A DNA stretch of 64,000 nucleotides from Setophaga petechia (taxonomy: Eukaryota; Chordata; Aves; Passeriformes; Parulidae), in NCBI GenBank assembly GCA_024362935.1, contig JANCRA010000171.1, positions 248,001 to 312,000 on the forward strand, written 5' to 3'. How positions within the stretch are numbered: position 1 is the stretch's first letter; every line of letters begins with the position of its first letter. The notes below the pieces were generated by a model, which was not told the DNA's origin, made no database searches, and saw only the letters and a program-made list of their open reading frames with translations. Made by a program: the position numbers and the translations under genes. Shown piece after piece: positions 33,006-43,165 of the stretch.

Positions 33006-33601
33006 CAGCAGCAGCATTGAGAAACCCTCCGTCATCCTGGTTATGGTGGGTTGAGGAATACAGCTATCAAGGACCTCAAGAGCCGTTGTTTGATCAACCT
33101 TGCTGTAATTGTGGGAACAGAGACTGTGAAGCATTTATTGCATTATATTGTGGGGGTTGTGAAAGAACTTATTTGCAACAACAAAGAATTACTAACGAAT
33201 TGTGGTGTACTAGCTGTGTAGAAAATAATATTAGAAGAAATGATGATGCTTTAGCTCTTGAACAGTATACAGGTCAAAGTTATCAGCAAGCACGCCTTTT
33301 ATTTGAAGCTAGGGAACAAGTGGTATTAGCCTGGTGTCAGTGGAGAATTAGGTGTTGGGCGAAACAGTGCCAAATTATCACTAGATCCCGTATTTTGGCA
33401 ACTCGCTGTTGTAATCAGATTCCGTGGTATCCTCCTGTGCATAGTCGAAAGAGAAATTCTGTTCCAAAGATAGTTGGACCATTAGGGAGAACTAGTGATC
33501 CTGATCAGGTACTGGATAATATTATTAAACGGGTTCAGGGTCTGACAATAACAAACACATCATCAAAGAGGAACAAAAAGAAAAAAGGGAAAAAGAAATG
33601 A
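32990..33601 (+). CDS. ERV1 accessory frame between pol and env, zinc-ribbon-like
   Basis: Open from 32990 to TGA 33599-33601 (about 203 codons; 194 from the TTG at 33017). No ATG exists, so expression needs splicing from an upstream start (CAG acceptor-like triplets at 32998-33016) or a non-AUG start. Numbered from the TTG: a Trp-rich patch (WLWWVEEY), C29xxC32, C37, C45xxC48, C64xxC67, then a helical Arg/Trp segment (WCQWRIRCW), a conserved DPDQVLDNIIKRVQGL and the tail KRNKKKKGKKK, which could serve as a nuclear or RNA-binding signal. The stop overlaps the env ATG. A homologue with the same cysteine spacing is in ERV2. Function unknown; zinc and RNA binding are inference. Confidence 0.8.
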   Translation: MVSRIAAAALRNPPSSWLWWVEEYSYQGPQEPLFDQPCCNCGNRDCEAFIALYCGGCERTYLQQQRITNELWCTSCVENNIRRNDDALALEQYTGQSYQQARLLFEAREQVVLAWCQWRIRCWAKQCQIITRSRILATRCCNQIPWYPPVHSRKRNSVPKIVGPLGRTSDPDQVLDNIIKRVQGLTITNTSSKRNKKKKGKKK

Positions 33602-35028
33602 TGTGGATCATTGGGATATTAGCATTACTTGGGACAATACAAGGTGTACAAGGGGCAGTGCAAGGTGTACCTGAGATAGATCCGCGCTCTAATATGTGGC
33701 TTACATGGGCTAAACAAGTTGGTCAAGATTCTTTTTGTTTGTCTTTAGCTTCTGTTACGGATCCATTTCGTACCTGCTTGATAGGAGTACCATTGCTTTC
33801 GTTTGAGGATTTTGCACCTTACACCAAAGTTAAAATTATGGCCTTGTCAGAGGTGTATCAAAAGTTATCAACTTTTACTTTGGGTGCACAAACCTATAAA
33901 CTACCAACAGATTGGTATTCCAACAATTCTCTAGGACTTTTGGCCTGGCACATTAGTCAAAACTTAAATACTACTACTGTGGAACCTCAAGAATTAGACC
34001 TGTTAGGATCTCTGCCTAGTAATTATTGCTTAGCAATTGGGTACCCGAATAGTGCCTTTGTAAGCAACCATGACATCAAAAAGACTAAGCCTCATAACAA
34101 TACTGCCTGGATATCCCCAACTATGGATTGGTATTATAATGTGACAGGATACTGTAATGGTTTTTTATGGCCTGTCCCTCCTCCCAAGGTGAGTTCACCA
34201 AAAGCTTTACCACCTGGGATATTTCTCATTTGTGGAGATAGAGCCTGGCACGGGATCCCTAGTAAATCTATGGGAGCACCTTGTTACTATGGCAAATTGA
34301 CCTTATTCTCTCCCACTATGCGTCAGGTGCTTAGTTTTACTCATAAGGGTCAACGCCAAAAACGCAGCACATATCAGCTGAGTCCAGACTGTGATGATAA
34401 TGTTGAGCTTTGGGGACGACCTTCTGTTATTTTGGCATCACTTTTCACACCAGGAGTATCTGCTGCAACAGCCTTGACACAACTAAAAAAGCTTGCTTGT
34501 TGGACAGGAAAACAAATCAATATCACATCAAATGTGCTGAGTGACCTTTTGACAGATGTGAACAGTGTTAGACATGCCTTGCTGCAAAATAGAGCTGCAA
34601 TAGATTTTTTGTTACTGGCACAGGGACATGGCTGTGAGGATTTTGAAGGAATGTGTTGTATGAATTTATCAGACCATTCAGAATCAATACATAAGAAGTT
34701 AGCACAACTTAGGGACAACATGAGCAAGCTCAGAGTGGAAGTGAATCCTCTTGACGCCTGGCTACAGGGTTTTGGCATTAGTGGTTGGCTTCGCACGATT
34801 ATTATGTACGCTATTGGCATTTTGATTGTGCTTTTGTCCTTCATACTCTTTTTACCACTTATTGTGTCGTGCATACAGCGAATGGTTGAGAACATGATCA
34901 ATAAGATGTGGCATTCTGCTTTGCTTGTTCAAAAGAAAAACGGGGGAAGTATTGAGAGCCTAGTTGCTGACTGGCTTGATGAGAAAGGCCATGATGGCTA
35001 TAAGATGATCAATATGAGCAGTAATTAG
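33598..35028 (+). CDS. env: ERV1 env, gamma-type
   Basis: 476 codons; ATGATG at 33598-33603 overlaps the accessory stop. Signal peptide MMWIIGILALLGTIQGVQG; surface subunit with several N-glycosylation sites (NNS, NTT, NNT, NVT, NIT) and CX2C-like content; furin-type RQKR at 253-256; transmembrane subunit with LLQNRAAIDF at 328-337, CX6CC (C346, C353, C354), an anchor near 401-426 and a long cytoplasmic tail. CX6CC with an immunosuppressive-like segment is the gammaretroviral design, unlike the class II pol. The last 25 codons, including the stop, lie inside the 3' LTR U3. Confidence 0.9.
   Translation: MMWIIGILALLGTIQGVQGAVQGVPEIDPRSNMWLTWAKQVGQDSFCLSLASVTDPFRTCLIGVPLLSFEDFAPYTKVKIMALSEVYQKLSTFTLGAQTYKLPTDWYSNNSLGLLAWHISQNLNTTTVEPQELDLLGSLPSNYCLAIGYPNSAFVSNHDIKKTKPHNNTAWISPTMDWYYNVTGYCNGFLWPVPPPKVSSPKALPPGIFLICGDRAWHGIPSKSMGAPCYYGKLTLFSPTMRQVLSFTHKGQRQKRSTYQLSPDCDDNVELWGRPSVILASLFTPGVSAATALTQLKKLACWTGKQINITSNVLSDLLTDVNSVRHALLQNRAAIDFLLLAQGHGCEDFEGMCCMNLSDHSESIHKKLAQLRDNMSKLRVEVNPLDAWLQGFGISGWLRTIIMYAIGILIVLLSFILFLPLIVSCIQRMVENMINKMWHSALLVQKKNGGSIESLVADWLDEKGHDGYKMINMSSN
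34931..34952 (+). other. ERV1 polypurine tract
   Basis: AAAAGAAAAACGGGGGAAGT directly before the LTR start TGAGAGCC. It lies within the env coding frame. Confidence 0.85.
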
Positions 35029-35332
35029 AGCAAAGTGCACAGGGTAGCTTTAGTTTACAGGATATCTCTGTCAGCAAAACAACTTGGCCTGAACCTAGCA
35101 TACGTGCTGTAGGAATCATAGCTAGCGAGCAACAGGAATATAGAAATATAACTATGTTGCAGGAATATAACTATGTTGCAGGTATTGACGCAAATGCCTT
35201 CTGACCAATAAGGAGCTCAGCTTTTGCAATATGTATGAGACTAATTAAGAAGTGTATTTAACCTGTCAATGGAGATCAATAAATCGAGCTACGCTGATGA
35301 ACCATCTGGTGTCACGTCTCCCTTCTTCAACA
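34953..35332 (+). mobile_element. ERV1 3' LTR
   Basis: 380 bp, identical to the 5' LTR except one transition (C at 35294). AATAAA at 35278-35283. Ends TTCAACA and is followed at once by CTTGGGCTGTGAGC, the start of duplication block B. No copy of the 5' flank (TCCTAT) follows it. Confidence 0.95.
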
Positions 35333-38300
35333 CTTGGGCTGTGAGCAGAGGCTGAGGGAGCTGGGCTTGTCCAGCCCACAGCAGGGAAGCCTCAGGGGCT
35401 CCTCATCCCAGCCTGGCAGTGCCAGCCAGGAGGGGATGGAGAACACAGAGCCAGGCTCTTCACCAGGCCTGGTGGGAGACAAAAGCCAATGGGTGGAAGG
35501 GGAAAGAGGGGAGATCAGCCAGGACAGGAGGAGATGAAATGAGTCACGCTGGTTTCAGCATTTACCCAACACCAACAGCAGCCTGACCTCCCTTCTCCAT
35601 CCACCACTGACAGCTTTGCAAATCAGGAATTGTTGGAGCTGTTTTGCCCCAACTCCAGGACGAGCATCCTGATACAAGAACTGCATTGTGTTTATATCTA
35701 TCACAGAACCACGCTGTGAGCCCAGGGCAGGACCTGGCCCCTGGCCTTGCTGAACCTCAGCCCATTGTCCTGGGCCCATGGATGGCTCCAGCCTGGCCAG
35801 ATCCCTCTGCAGAGCTTCCTGCCCTCCAGCACAGCCACACTCCCACCCAGCCTGGGCTCACCTGGCAACTGACTGAGGCTGCCCTCCATGGCCTCCTCCA
35901 GATCAGCCATAAAGAGATTTCACTGACCTGGCCCCAATCCTGAGCCCTGGGGACACCCCTGGATGTGACTTCATTCCTCAGCTGCTCTGAGTGCCAGGCT
36001 TGGATGAGGGAAATGGTGGTGTGATAAATGAATATGATTCATGCCAGCAGCTGTAAGTATATCGATATTTTAGAAAAAGTAATAGAGGGAAAGGATATGT
36101 AATTAGTGTCACCAAACCGATGTTTTCAGATGTTCATGAAAAAATAGGATACAGGATGTAGTTTGAGATAAGTAAAATCCCAGAAGAGAATAGGCCTTGG
36201 AATGATTAGAGAATTGGCCTTGAAATAATTAGAGAATTGGCCTTGAAATGGACAAAACTGTGAGGATGTCAGCTATTTATGAAATAATAAGGCTTTTCTT
36301 TAATATAATGCTGGCTTCTATGACACAAGATTTGAGGTGCATGTGCAGCCTGTGGGGTTGTTCAAAGAATAGTGAGGATGAGGAGAAGCCTTCATCAGGT
36401 GCAACCACCAAAGAGCCAAAAGAGCCCTTAGCAACAGTGGGAGCATGTGCTGTGCAGTGGGGTGATGTAGATTTCAAGAATCGAAAATAGGAAGAGGTTG
36501 ACAGGAAAATATTGATGAATATGTATTAGCACACAGTATAGAAGTTGTGTTTGGATTCCTTTGTTTCTTGTATATGAGGCAGGGTGAAAAGCCCTCCCTG
36601 TACCCCGATCGATTGGTTTTGCTTATGCTTTATCAGAACCACTGCCAAATTTTTTTGTATTTGCTTGATTATATTTGAAAGTATTATTTTATATAAAATT
36701 ACTGCTCAATTAGAATATCTACTACATTCAACTTTGTTGTTTATTGAATGACATAGAACTTCATTCATAACAGAGGGGAAGGGGTAGAGACAAAGTGTGA
36801 TTGATTGTCAGCCATAACGATCTTGATTTTCGTATCTCTTCAGACTGCATGAGGAGATGCTGGGGGTCAATATCAACTGGACATTGCTGATATCAATCTA
36901 TAAACAGGAAAGGAAAACAGGACAAAACAGTTCTCTCTGCATTGTTTTCAATACAGTATATTCACTTTGAATACATTTCTGAAAGGAGTCTAATTAACCA
37001 CAGAAGGATTTAAAACTTAGATTATTCCCATGGGCTTTTCTTGTTTGGGTGTTTTGAACAGAAGTTTATGAGCCTTTGTCACTGAATTCCTGAACTGAAT
37101 AACTCAGCAAAGAAGAGGCCTCTGGAATAGTGAAATTCATCTGCAATCTCCAAGTGGCTGAGGATCCATCCTCATCAGAGCAGCAATGAACAGAAATGGG
37201 CACAGCTTTGTGGCTGCCCCAGCTTTGGCATGGGCCCTGGGCCTGGAGCAGGAGCAGCTCTTGAGGGCCACAAGGCCGGGGCTCTTGTGCTGCCCTGGGC
37301 AGATGGGATGGCAGCAGGGGCTGCAGAGCTCTCAGCACCTCAGCCCCAGGGGAGCAGGGCAGCCAGGGAGCCTCCTTTGGCCTTGGCCCAGCACCTTCCC
37401 CCATGGCTGGGGCTGAGTCCTGTGGCAGCTGCAGCTGCTGCTGTGCCCTTGGCAGGGGCTGAGGCCGTGGGGCAGTGGCCAAAGCAGCCTGGGCTGAGCA
37501 GAGCTGTGGGGCCAGAGCCGGCTGGGCTGGGCTGGGGAGAGGCCCTTGGTGCTGGCCAGAGCTCAGGGCAGCTGGCAGAGCTTGCAGGGAGCTGGGCTGG
37601 GCTCAGAGAGCCTGGCCCAGAAACCATCAGTGTCCATCTCAGCCTGGCTGAGCGTGCAGGGGCAGGACTCAGGCCAGGCCTTGTGGGGCAGGGCCAGCAC
37701 CTGTGCAAGGCATTGCAAACAGGCAAGTGGCCCAGAGAGGAGGCTGCTCTGTGCCCTTGGTGGCACGAACAGAGCAGGGAGGGGGCCCAGGATATTTATC
37801 AGCGCCATCCTCTGTGCCCATGTTTTGGCAGCCCTGGCTGCTGAGCCCAGCTTTGGCCTGGGGTGAGTTTGGCTGTGGCCCAGCTCCATCCTCCTGCGGG
37901 GCTCAGGGCCTGTTCCCGGCCATGGCCAGCCCTGGCTGCCTCTCTGCTGGCCCAGAGGCCGGCAGAGCCCGGGCAGGGCTGTCTGTGCAGCCCCACAGGT
38001 GCCACGGGCTCTGCAGGAGCTGGCAGAGGCTGCCCAGCAGGGAGGCCATGGGGCACAGAGCCCCAAGGCTGCTGTGGGCACCACGGCACAGGGGCCGTTC
38101 CCAGCCGCAATGCTCCTGGCCTGGGCTGGGCCTGCACAGGGGCTGGGCCACCATGGCTGGGCCAGCACAGGGCCACAGAGGGGCCCCGCAGCCGCTGCCG
38201 GGGCTGACAGCAAGGCCAGGCACACACAGGCAATTGCTGAGCATGGCCTGCGCTGGCCAGGCCTGACTGGGCCAAAGGCAGAGCTCAGCTGCCCTTGGGG

Positions 38301-39954
38301 GCTGCAGCAACACTCCAGAGCCCAAAGAGCCTCCATGGCTGTGCTGGAGACCAAAGCTGCAGCAGGGAAATGCAGGGGTGCTGTGGAATGGAGGGGATGG
38401 AACTTCAGCAGACTCATCAGCTTGCAAGGTGCCAGTCTCAGCTTGGCATCTCAGGCTACTGGGGCCCTACTGTAGAACTGCCTGCATGAACAGAACTTCA
38501 GAACAACTGATGTCTGCCTGGAAAGGAGCACAGGTTTTATTACCTCTGGTGTCCTCTGCGTTGGATGTACTGCAAAAATACTAAGAAGACATTCTCAGGA
38601 GCTCAAAACAACCAAACAGCCTTTACTGGCAAATTTAGAAAATCACTGAAACTTTGGCAGAGATTTAAGATGACAGTCAATCAACAAAAAACACTTCTCA
38701 AAGCATTACCTTGGCCCATTCAACTTCAGGAACGCAAGCCTTTTCAATTTTAAGTGAACCAAAATTTACAAGGGAAAGAAATAGAAGAAGTAGACACAGG
38801 AAGAAAGAAACACAAATTAGATACAGAGAAGCACCCACACCTGGATTACAGTGTTGTTCAGATGGAAGTTCCAAGAGGAGGGAGGGTCAAGATATGTGCT
38901 TGCCTTGTGGTCAGGCTGTCATATCCCTTGGTCTTCCTGTGCCCTTCTCCCCAGCTGGGATTTTGGGTCATTTGGTCACTCAGGATTTGGGCTGGGGCTG
39001 CAGAGGTGGCTGTGGAGCATTGCCTGTGCTGTGCCAGGGACTGGCAGACACTGCTGGGCTGGGATGGAGGCTCTGGGGGCATTGGGGTTCCAGGGCAGGG
39101 CAGTGCTGGGCTCACAGGGCAGGGCAAGGCTGGACCTGCCCCTTCTTCCCCCACACACAAAATGATTCAAGCCAACAATCTCCTCCAGTTTGTCACAACA
39201 GGCAATGTTGGAGGTGGAACCCAAATTTGGCCATGGGCCCCTCGCTGAGAAGGACAGTTCTCTTCCACAGGAAGGAAAGCACAGAGCCTTCCCCAGGGTT
39301 TTGGGGCCAGATGAGAGGTGACCCTTGTGAAACCACTACCAAACTTGTCCTGGCGATATTGCTATGGGAACAATGCCTGGATATAAGAGAATTTGATGGT
39401 GAAATACTAGTTCTGATCATGGGTGTCTGGAAGAAAAGGACAGTTCTTTTCTACAGGAAGGAAAGCACAGAGCCCCAGTGTTTCAGCAGTAGATGAGAAG
39501 AGACCCTCAACATGCCAAGGTCAGCTGGACTAGTCAGGTGGCCCATGGGAGGCCAAACCACCCAGAGCTGTTCCGTGTTCTCTTGGTTTTATGGGGCCCT
39601 GAGGTGTCACAAGGGTGCCTTGGTTCCATGGGGTCCCACAGTGTCACAATGGCCCCAAGGTTCCTGAAGGTCCCACAGTGTCACAATGGTCCCAACGATT
39701 CCATGAGGCCTTGCAGTGTCACAATGGTCTCTGTGGTTCCACAGGCCCCACAATGTCACGTCACTCCTCTGTTGCATGAGCCCTGCAATGTCACAATGGA
39801 CCTTTGGACCATGGGGGTTGGTGGTGTCACATTGGTCTCCTTTGGCTCCACAGTGTCACAATGGAGCACTGATGACAGAAGGCCTCGCAATGTCACAATG
39901 GCCCCTTGGTTCCATGCAACCCTGTAGTGTCACAAAGGCCTCTTGGTTTCATGA
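35333..39954 (+). repeat. segmental duplication copy B (partner 14389-19021)
   Basis: Same order and orientation as copy A: CR1 pieces, a moderately AT-rich stretch, a GC-rich stretch, two related repeats and the TGTCACAATGG minisatellite. The left edge coincides exactly with the end of the ERV1 3' LTR. Small indels (for example about 20 bases lost near 38310) and substitutions distinguish the copies. Confidence 0.9.
35334..35970 (+). mobile_element. CR1 fragments in copy B
   Basis: The counterpart of 14389-14970: a plus-strand CR1 ORF2 tail (QRLRELGL) followed by a minus-strand RT fragment ([16 protein letters not shown]). Confidence 0.6.
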
Positions 39955-40420
39955 GGCCCCACAGTGTCACAATGGTCTCCTTGGTTCCGTGGTCCCCCAC
40001 AGTGTCACAATGCTTTGTTTATTCCATGGGGCGGCGTAGTGTCACAATGGTCTCCATGATTCCATGAGTCCCCTCAGTGTCACAACAGCCCTTTTGTTCC
40101 AGGAGGATGGGAAGTGACTTAATGGTCTTTCCATGGTTCCATGGTTCCATGAGGCCTTGCAATGTCACAATGGCCCCTTGGTTCCATGACACCCCAAAGT
40201 GCCAGAATGGTCTCCACGGTTCCATGAGGCCCTGTGGTGTCACAATGGACCCTTGGTTTGATGGAGCCTCTCAGTCTCACAATGGCCCCTTTGAGTCACA
40301 AGGCCTCTCAGTGTCACAATGGTCCCATGGTTTCACAGGGCCCCACAGTGTCACAATGGTCCCTTGGTCTCACAGGGCCCCACAGTGTCACAATGGTCCC
40401 TTGGTTCCATGGGCCCTGTG
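39595..40420. repeat. TGTCACAATGG minisatellite, extended array
   Basis: The same unit as at 18640 but about twice as long, with roughly eighteen units of ~43 bp. The part after 39954 has no equivalent in copy A, so the array length differs between the duplicates. Confidence 0.85.
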
Positions 40421-41050
40421 CTGCTGCATTCCCCCCTCCCCTTCTCAGCCCGCCCTGCCAGCTGAGAAATGCTCCTTGGGGCTCGGCCTTGGCCAACAGC
40501 CCCTGGGCTCAGCTCCTCTGCAGCTCATCACAAACACTGTCTGCTCCAGCCACTGCTGCTGCCCAACCAGCTCCTGCTTCCTTTAGCAGCAGCCCTGGCA
40601 GCTGTTTCTGTTCCCTCCGTGGCACAACATCCCTGTTCTCACCCTGCCAAAGAAAGCTGCTGATGCCAAGTGCGGCCAGGATGAACCATTGCTGGCACTG
40701 CAGCCCCTCTCTTGGGACCCTGCACACAGCGCTCCAAAAGGAGCCCTTGGAGCTCTCCTGGGCCAGCCACTCCCTCGGAGTGGGGCCTCTCCCAGCTGGG
40801 AACTCTCCCGTTTGCTGCACTCAGGGATCCTGAACAACCACAGAGCCTGGGCCCATCCCCCCACTCCTCCAGCCTCAGCCCTTTGCCCTTTGCTGGGGAG
40901 ATGCCAAAGCATCCTCAGGGAGCCTTTCCTGCCCTCAGGGGAATTGCTCACAGGTGCCTTGCACTGACTCTGGGTGTGTGTGCACACAGGAGTGCCTGTG
41001 CTGGGGAAATGTGGCAGAAATGCTGCTCTCTGAGGGCTCTGAGTGCCTTG
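40421..41050. other. no gene recognised
   Basis: Mixed, moderately GC-rich DNA. Overlapping frames on both strands, none with a domain or splice context I can support. Confidence 0.35.
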
Positions 41051-41290
41051 GGTAGCTGAGCTAGTCAGGCCTGTAAGTAAGGGTGAGTCACAAGCTGTAA
41101 GCTGAGTTAAATGCTGCTAACAGTTGTTTTGCTAAGTTGTGAAGTTTAATATAAGTTATAAGCTAAGTTGAATATTGTTATGTGTTATTGCACTGCTAAA
41201 TCATTAAGTCCTAGGTAATAAGTAAGGTGAAATACTGTTAAGTGCTGTTGTTTTGCTAAATGCTGAAGTCTAAGGTATCAGTAAAGTCCT
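41050..41290. repeat. three degenerate ~64-bp tandem units
   Basis: Related segments begin near 41088, 41158 and 41216, each running AAGCTAAGTTGAATATTGTT then TGCTAAATGCTGAAGTC-like words. Decayed. Confidence 0.5.
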
Positions 41291-41639
41291 GTTTCATCTG
41301 TGCTCAGTTTAGCTTTTAGGCAGTATTCCTTTTGTTCCTTCCACTCGCTTTCCCTTAGCCACACACATATGCACGGACACATGGACAGTTCTGGGTTCAT
41401 GTCTGGTTTGATTGCCTGGATTTGGTTTGGTTTTGTTGTTGCTTTGTTGCCTTGGTGTGCCTGGAGTGTCCAGTCAGGAGCAGAGTGACTCTTGCCAAGG
41501 AACTCTGTGCTGCTGTCCCTTAATATTCAATCTGGTTTTTGCTGCTCCCTTGCTGGGGATTTTCTCAGCGCTCTCAGCCCCTCGTTTGTAGCAGGGTGAA
41601 GGAGCCCTGGCCCAGGCTCTGGCCCTGGGGGACACGGGG
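41291..41639. other. no gene recognised
   Basis: Unremarkable mixed sequence between the tandem units and the inverted duplicate. Confidence 0.3.
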
Positions 41640-42420
41640 ACGCTGCCGGGGGGTCCCTGTCCCCCTGTGGCACCCCCAGGGCCCCGGCCCCCCGTCCCCG
41701 TGTCAGGCTCTGGGGTGGATCTGGTGGAACATCCTCTGGGGGAGGCTGCGGGGCCGGGGGCGGGGGGACCCGGGGGGACAGGGGACCCCGCTGTGCACGA
41801 GCAGGGTTGGACTGCTCTGGGGGGAGCTGTGAGGGGGGCCGGGGCAGAGTGACCTCCCCAGGGACCTCACACTGTGATGTCACACTGCCCCTGTGATGTC
41901 ACACAGCCTCCTGTGATGTCGCAGCCCACGCTGGGATGTCACAAAGTTCCCTTGAAATGTCTCACAGCTCCCTGTGATGTCACACTTCCATCTGTAATGT
42001 CACAGCCCACTCTGGGATGACACAAGGCGCACTTGTGATGTCACAGAGCCAATGCCGGTGTAATACTCTGTATTGTCATACAGCTTGACTGTTAGGACAC
42101 AGAAAACTGTGTGACATCACAAATTCACCTGTGATGTCACTGTCTGTTCTGTGATGTCACAGCCTGTTCTGTGATGTTACGCAGACACCCAGTGATGTCA
42201 CAGAGTACTCTCTGATGTCACAGACCCACCCTTTATGATGGCGGAGTCTGCTCTATGGCCTCACACCTACTCTATGATGTCACAGCCTGATCTGTGATGT
42301 CTCAAGCCCCTCAGGGATGTCTCACAACCCTCCGTGATATCCTACTGCCATTCTGCAATGTCACTGCACACAGGCTGCCCTCACATCCTGCTCTGTGATG
42401 TCACACAGACCTCTCTGTTA
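41640..42420 (+). repeat. inverted duplicate, right arm, with TGTGATGTCACA minisatellite
   Basis: Inverted relative to 13500-14300. The left part (41650-41865) is GC-rich and the right part (41865-42420) is a TGTGATGTCACAGCC array. TGTGATGTCACA is a near-palindrome. Confidence 0.7.
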
Positions 42421-42424
42421 TGTT

Positions 42425-43165
42425 TGCCCAATTATCCCTTCTTAAAAAAAAACGAAACAATATTTGAGATAGCAGCAATTTTAATTAAATAGTTTAGAAA
42501 ATATATAAATAAGGGATAATTTGGTTCAAATAATAGCGCATAAGCAAAAGATAACCGCGGGGTACGGAGTGCAGGGCTCTGGGACCCTTGCCACCTCACG
42601 TACAAGCTTGCCAAGTGACAATTACCCCCTTATATGCCATGGGTTAACACCATCTCCTCCTATTTTCGGTTCGTCACATTTCTATCTCCGCCTTCATTAT
42701 CACCTTTATCACGCATGTGCCACCACTCGGTTTGGTGGTCGCACAAGTCTTTTGGGGGTCGTCTGATGAAGATTTCGTAGTCTTCCTCTGTGTCCTTTAA
42801 TTCACCTTTGGGTTACACATGCGCACCAAGCCAGTACAATGTAAGCCAAGACTAACATATCACTATATCTACATATCAAGGCAATAATTCCCTTATAATT
42901 AGCATTTTCTGGGACACAACCAGGTTTTGCTTCCTTTCTGCTCATTTTTAGGAACTATGTTTTCAGCTTCTTTCTTCCTGTCCTTGTGAACATCTGCCAG
43001 GAGGGGGGGTGGGGGGGGGGGGGGGAAGAGACCCTCCTCTCCCTCTCTTCTTTGGCATTACCACTTTTAACTATTTTTATTATTCCCAATTAATATAATA
43101 ATGAATATAATTACTGTACCAATATTGATTATTGTTTCAATTTTATCAGCACGAATCATACCTAT
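42425..43165 (-). mobile_element. possible ERV 3' end (env tail plus LTR)
   Basis: On minus, 43160 to about 43080 reads RADKIETIINIGTVIIFIII and then a stop, like the membrane anchor of a retroviral envelope. Purine-rich sequence and a G/C homopolymer (43002-43025) follow, then AT-rich LTR-like sequence containing GGCATATAAGGGGG and ending near 42425. Ends not confirmed. Confidence 0.4.

Larger units (their letters stand above)
27155..35332 (+). mobile_element. ERV1: young, fully open class II (beta-like) provirus
   Basis: 8,178 bp: two 380-bp LTRs, a primer site for tRNA-Trp, gag, dut-pro, pol, an accessory frame, env and a polypurine tract. None of the five frames contains an internal stop. 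The LTRs differ at a single site (T at 27496, C at 35294). Gag has two zinc knuckles, a dUTPase domain is fused ahead of protease, and integrase/RT are class II, whereas env is gamma-type with CX6CC. It is nested in ERV2 on the left, but on the right it abuts duplication block B; there is no target-site duplication. Confidence 0.95.
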
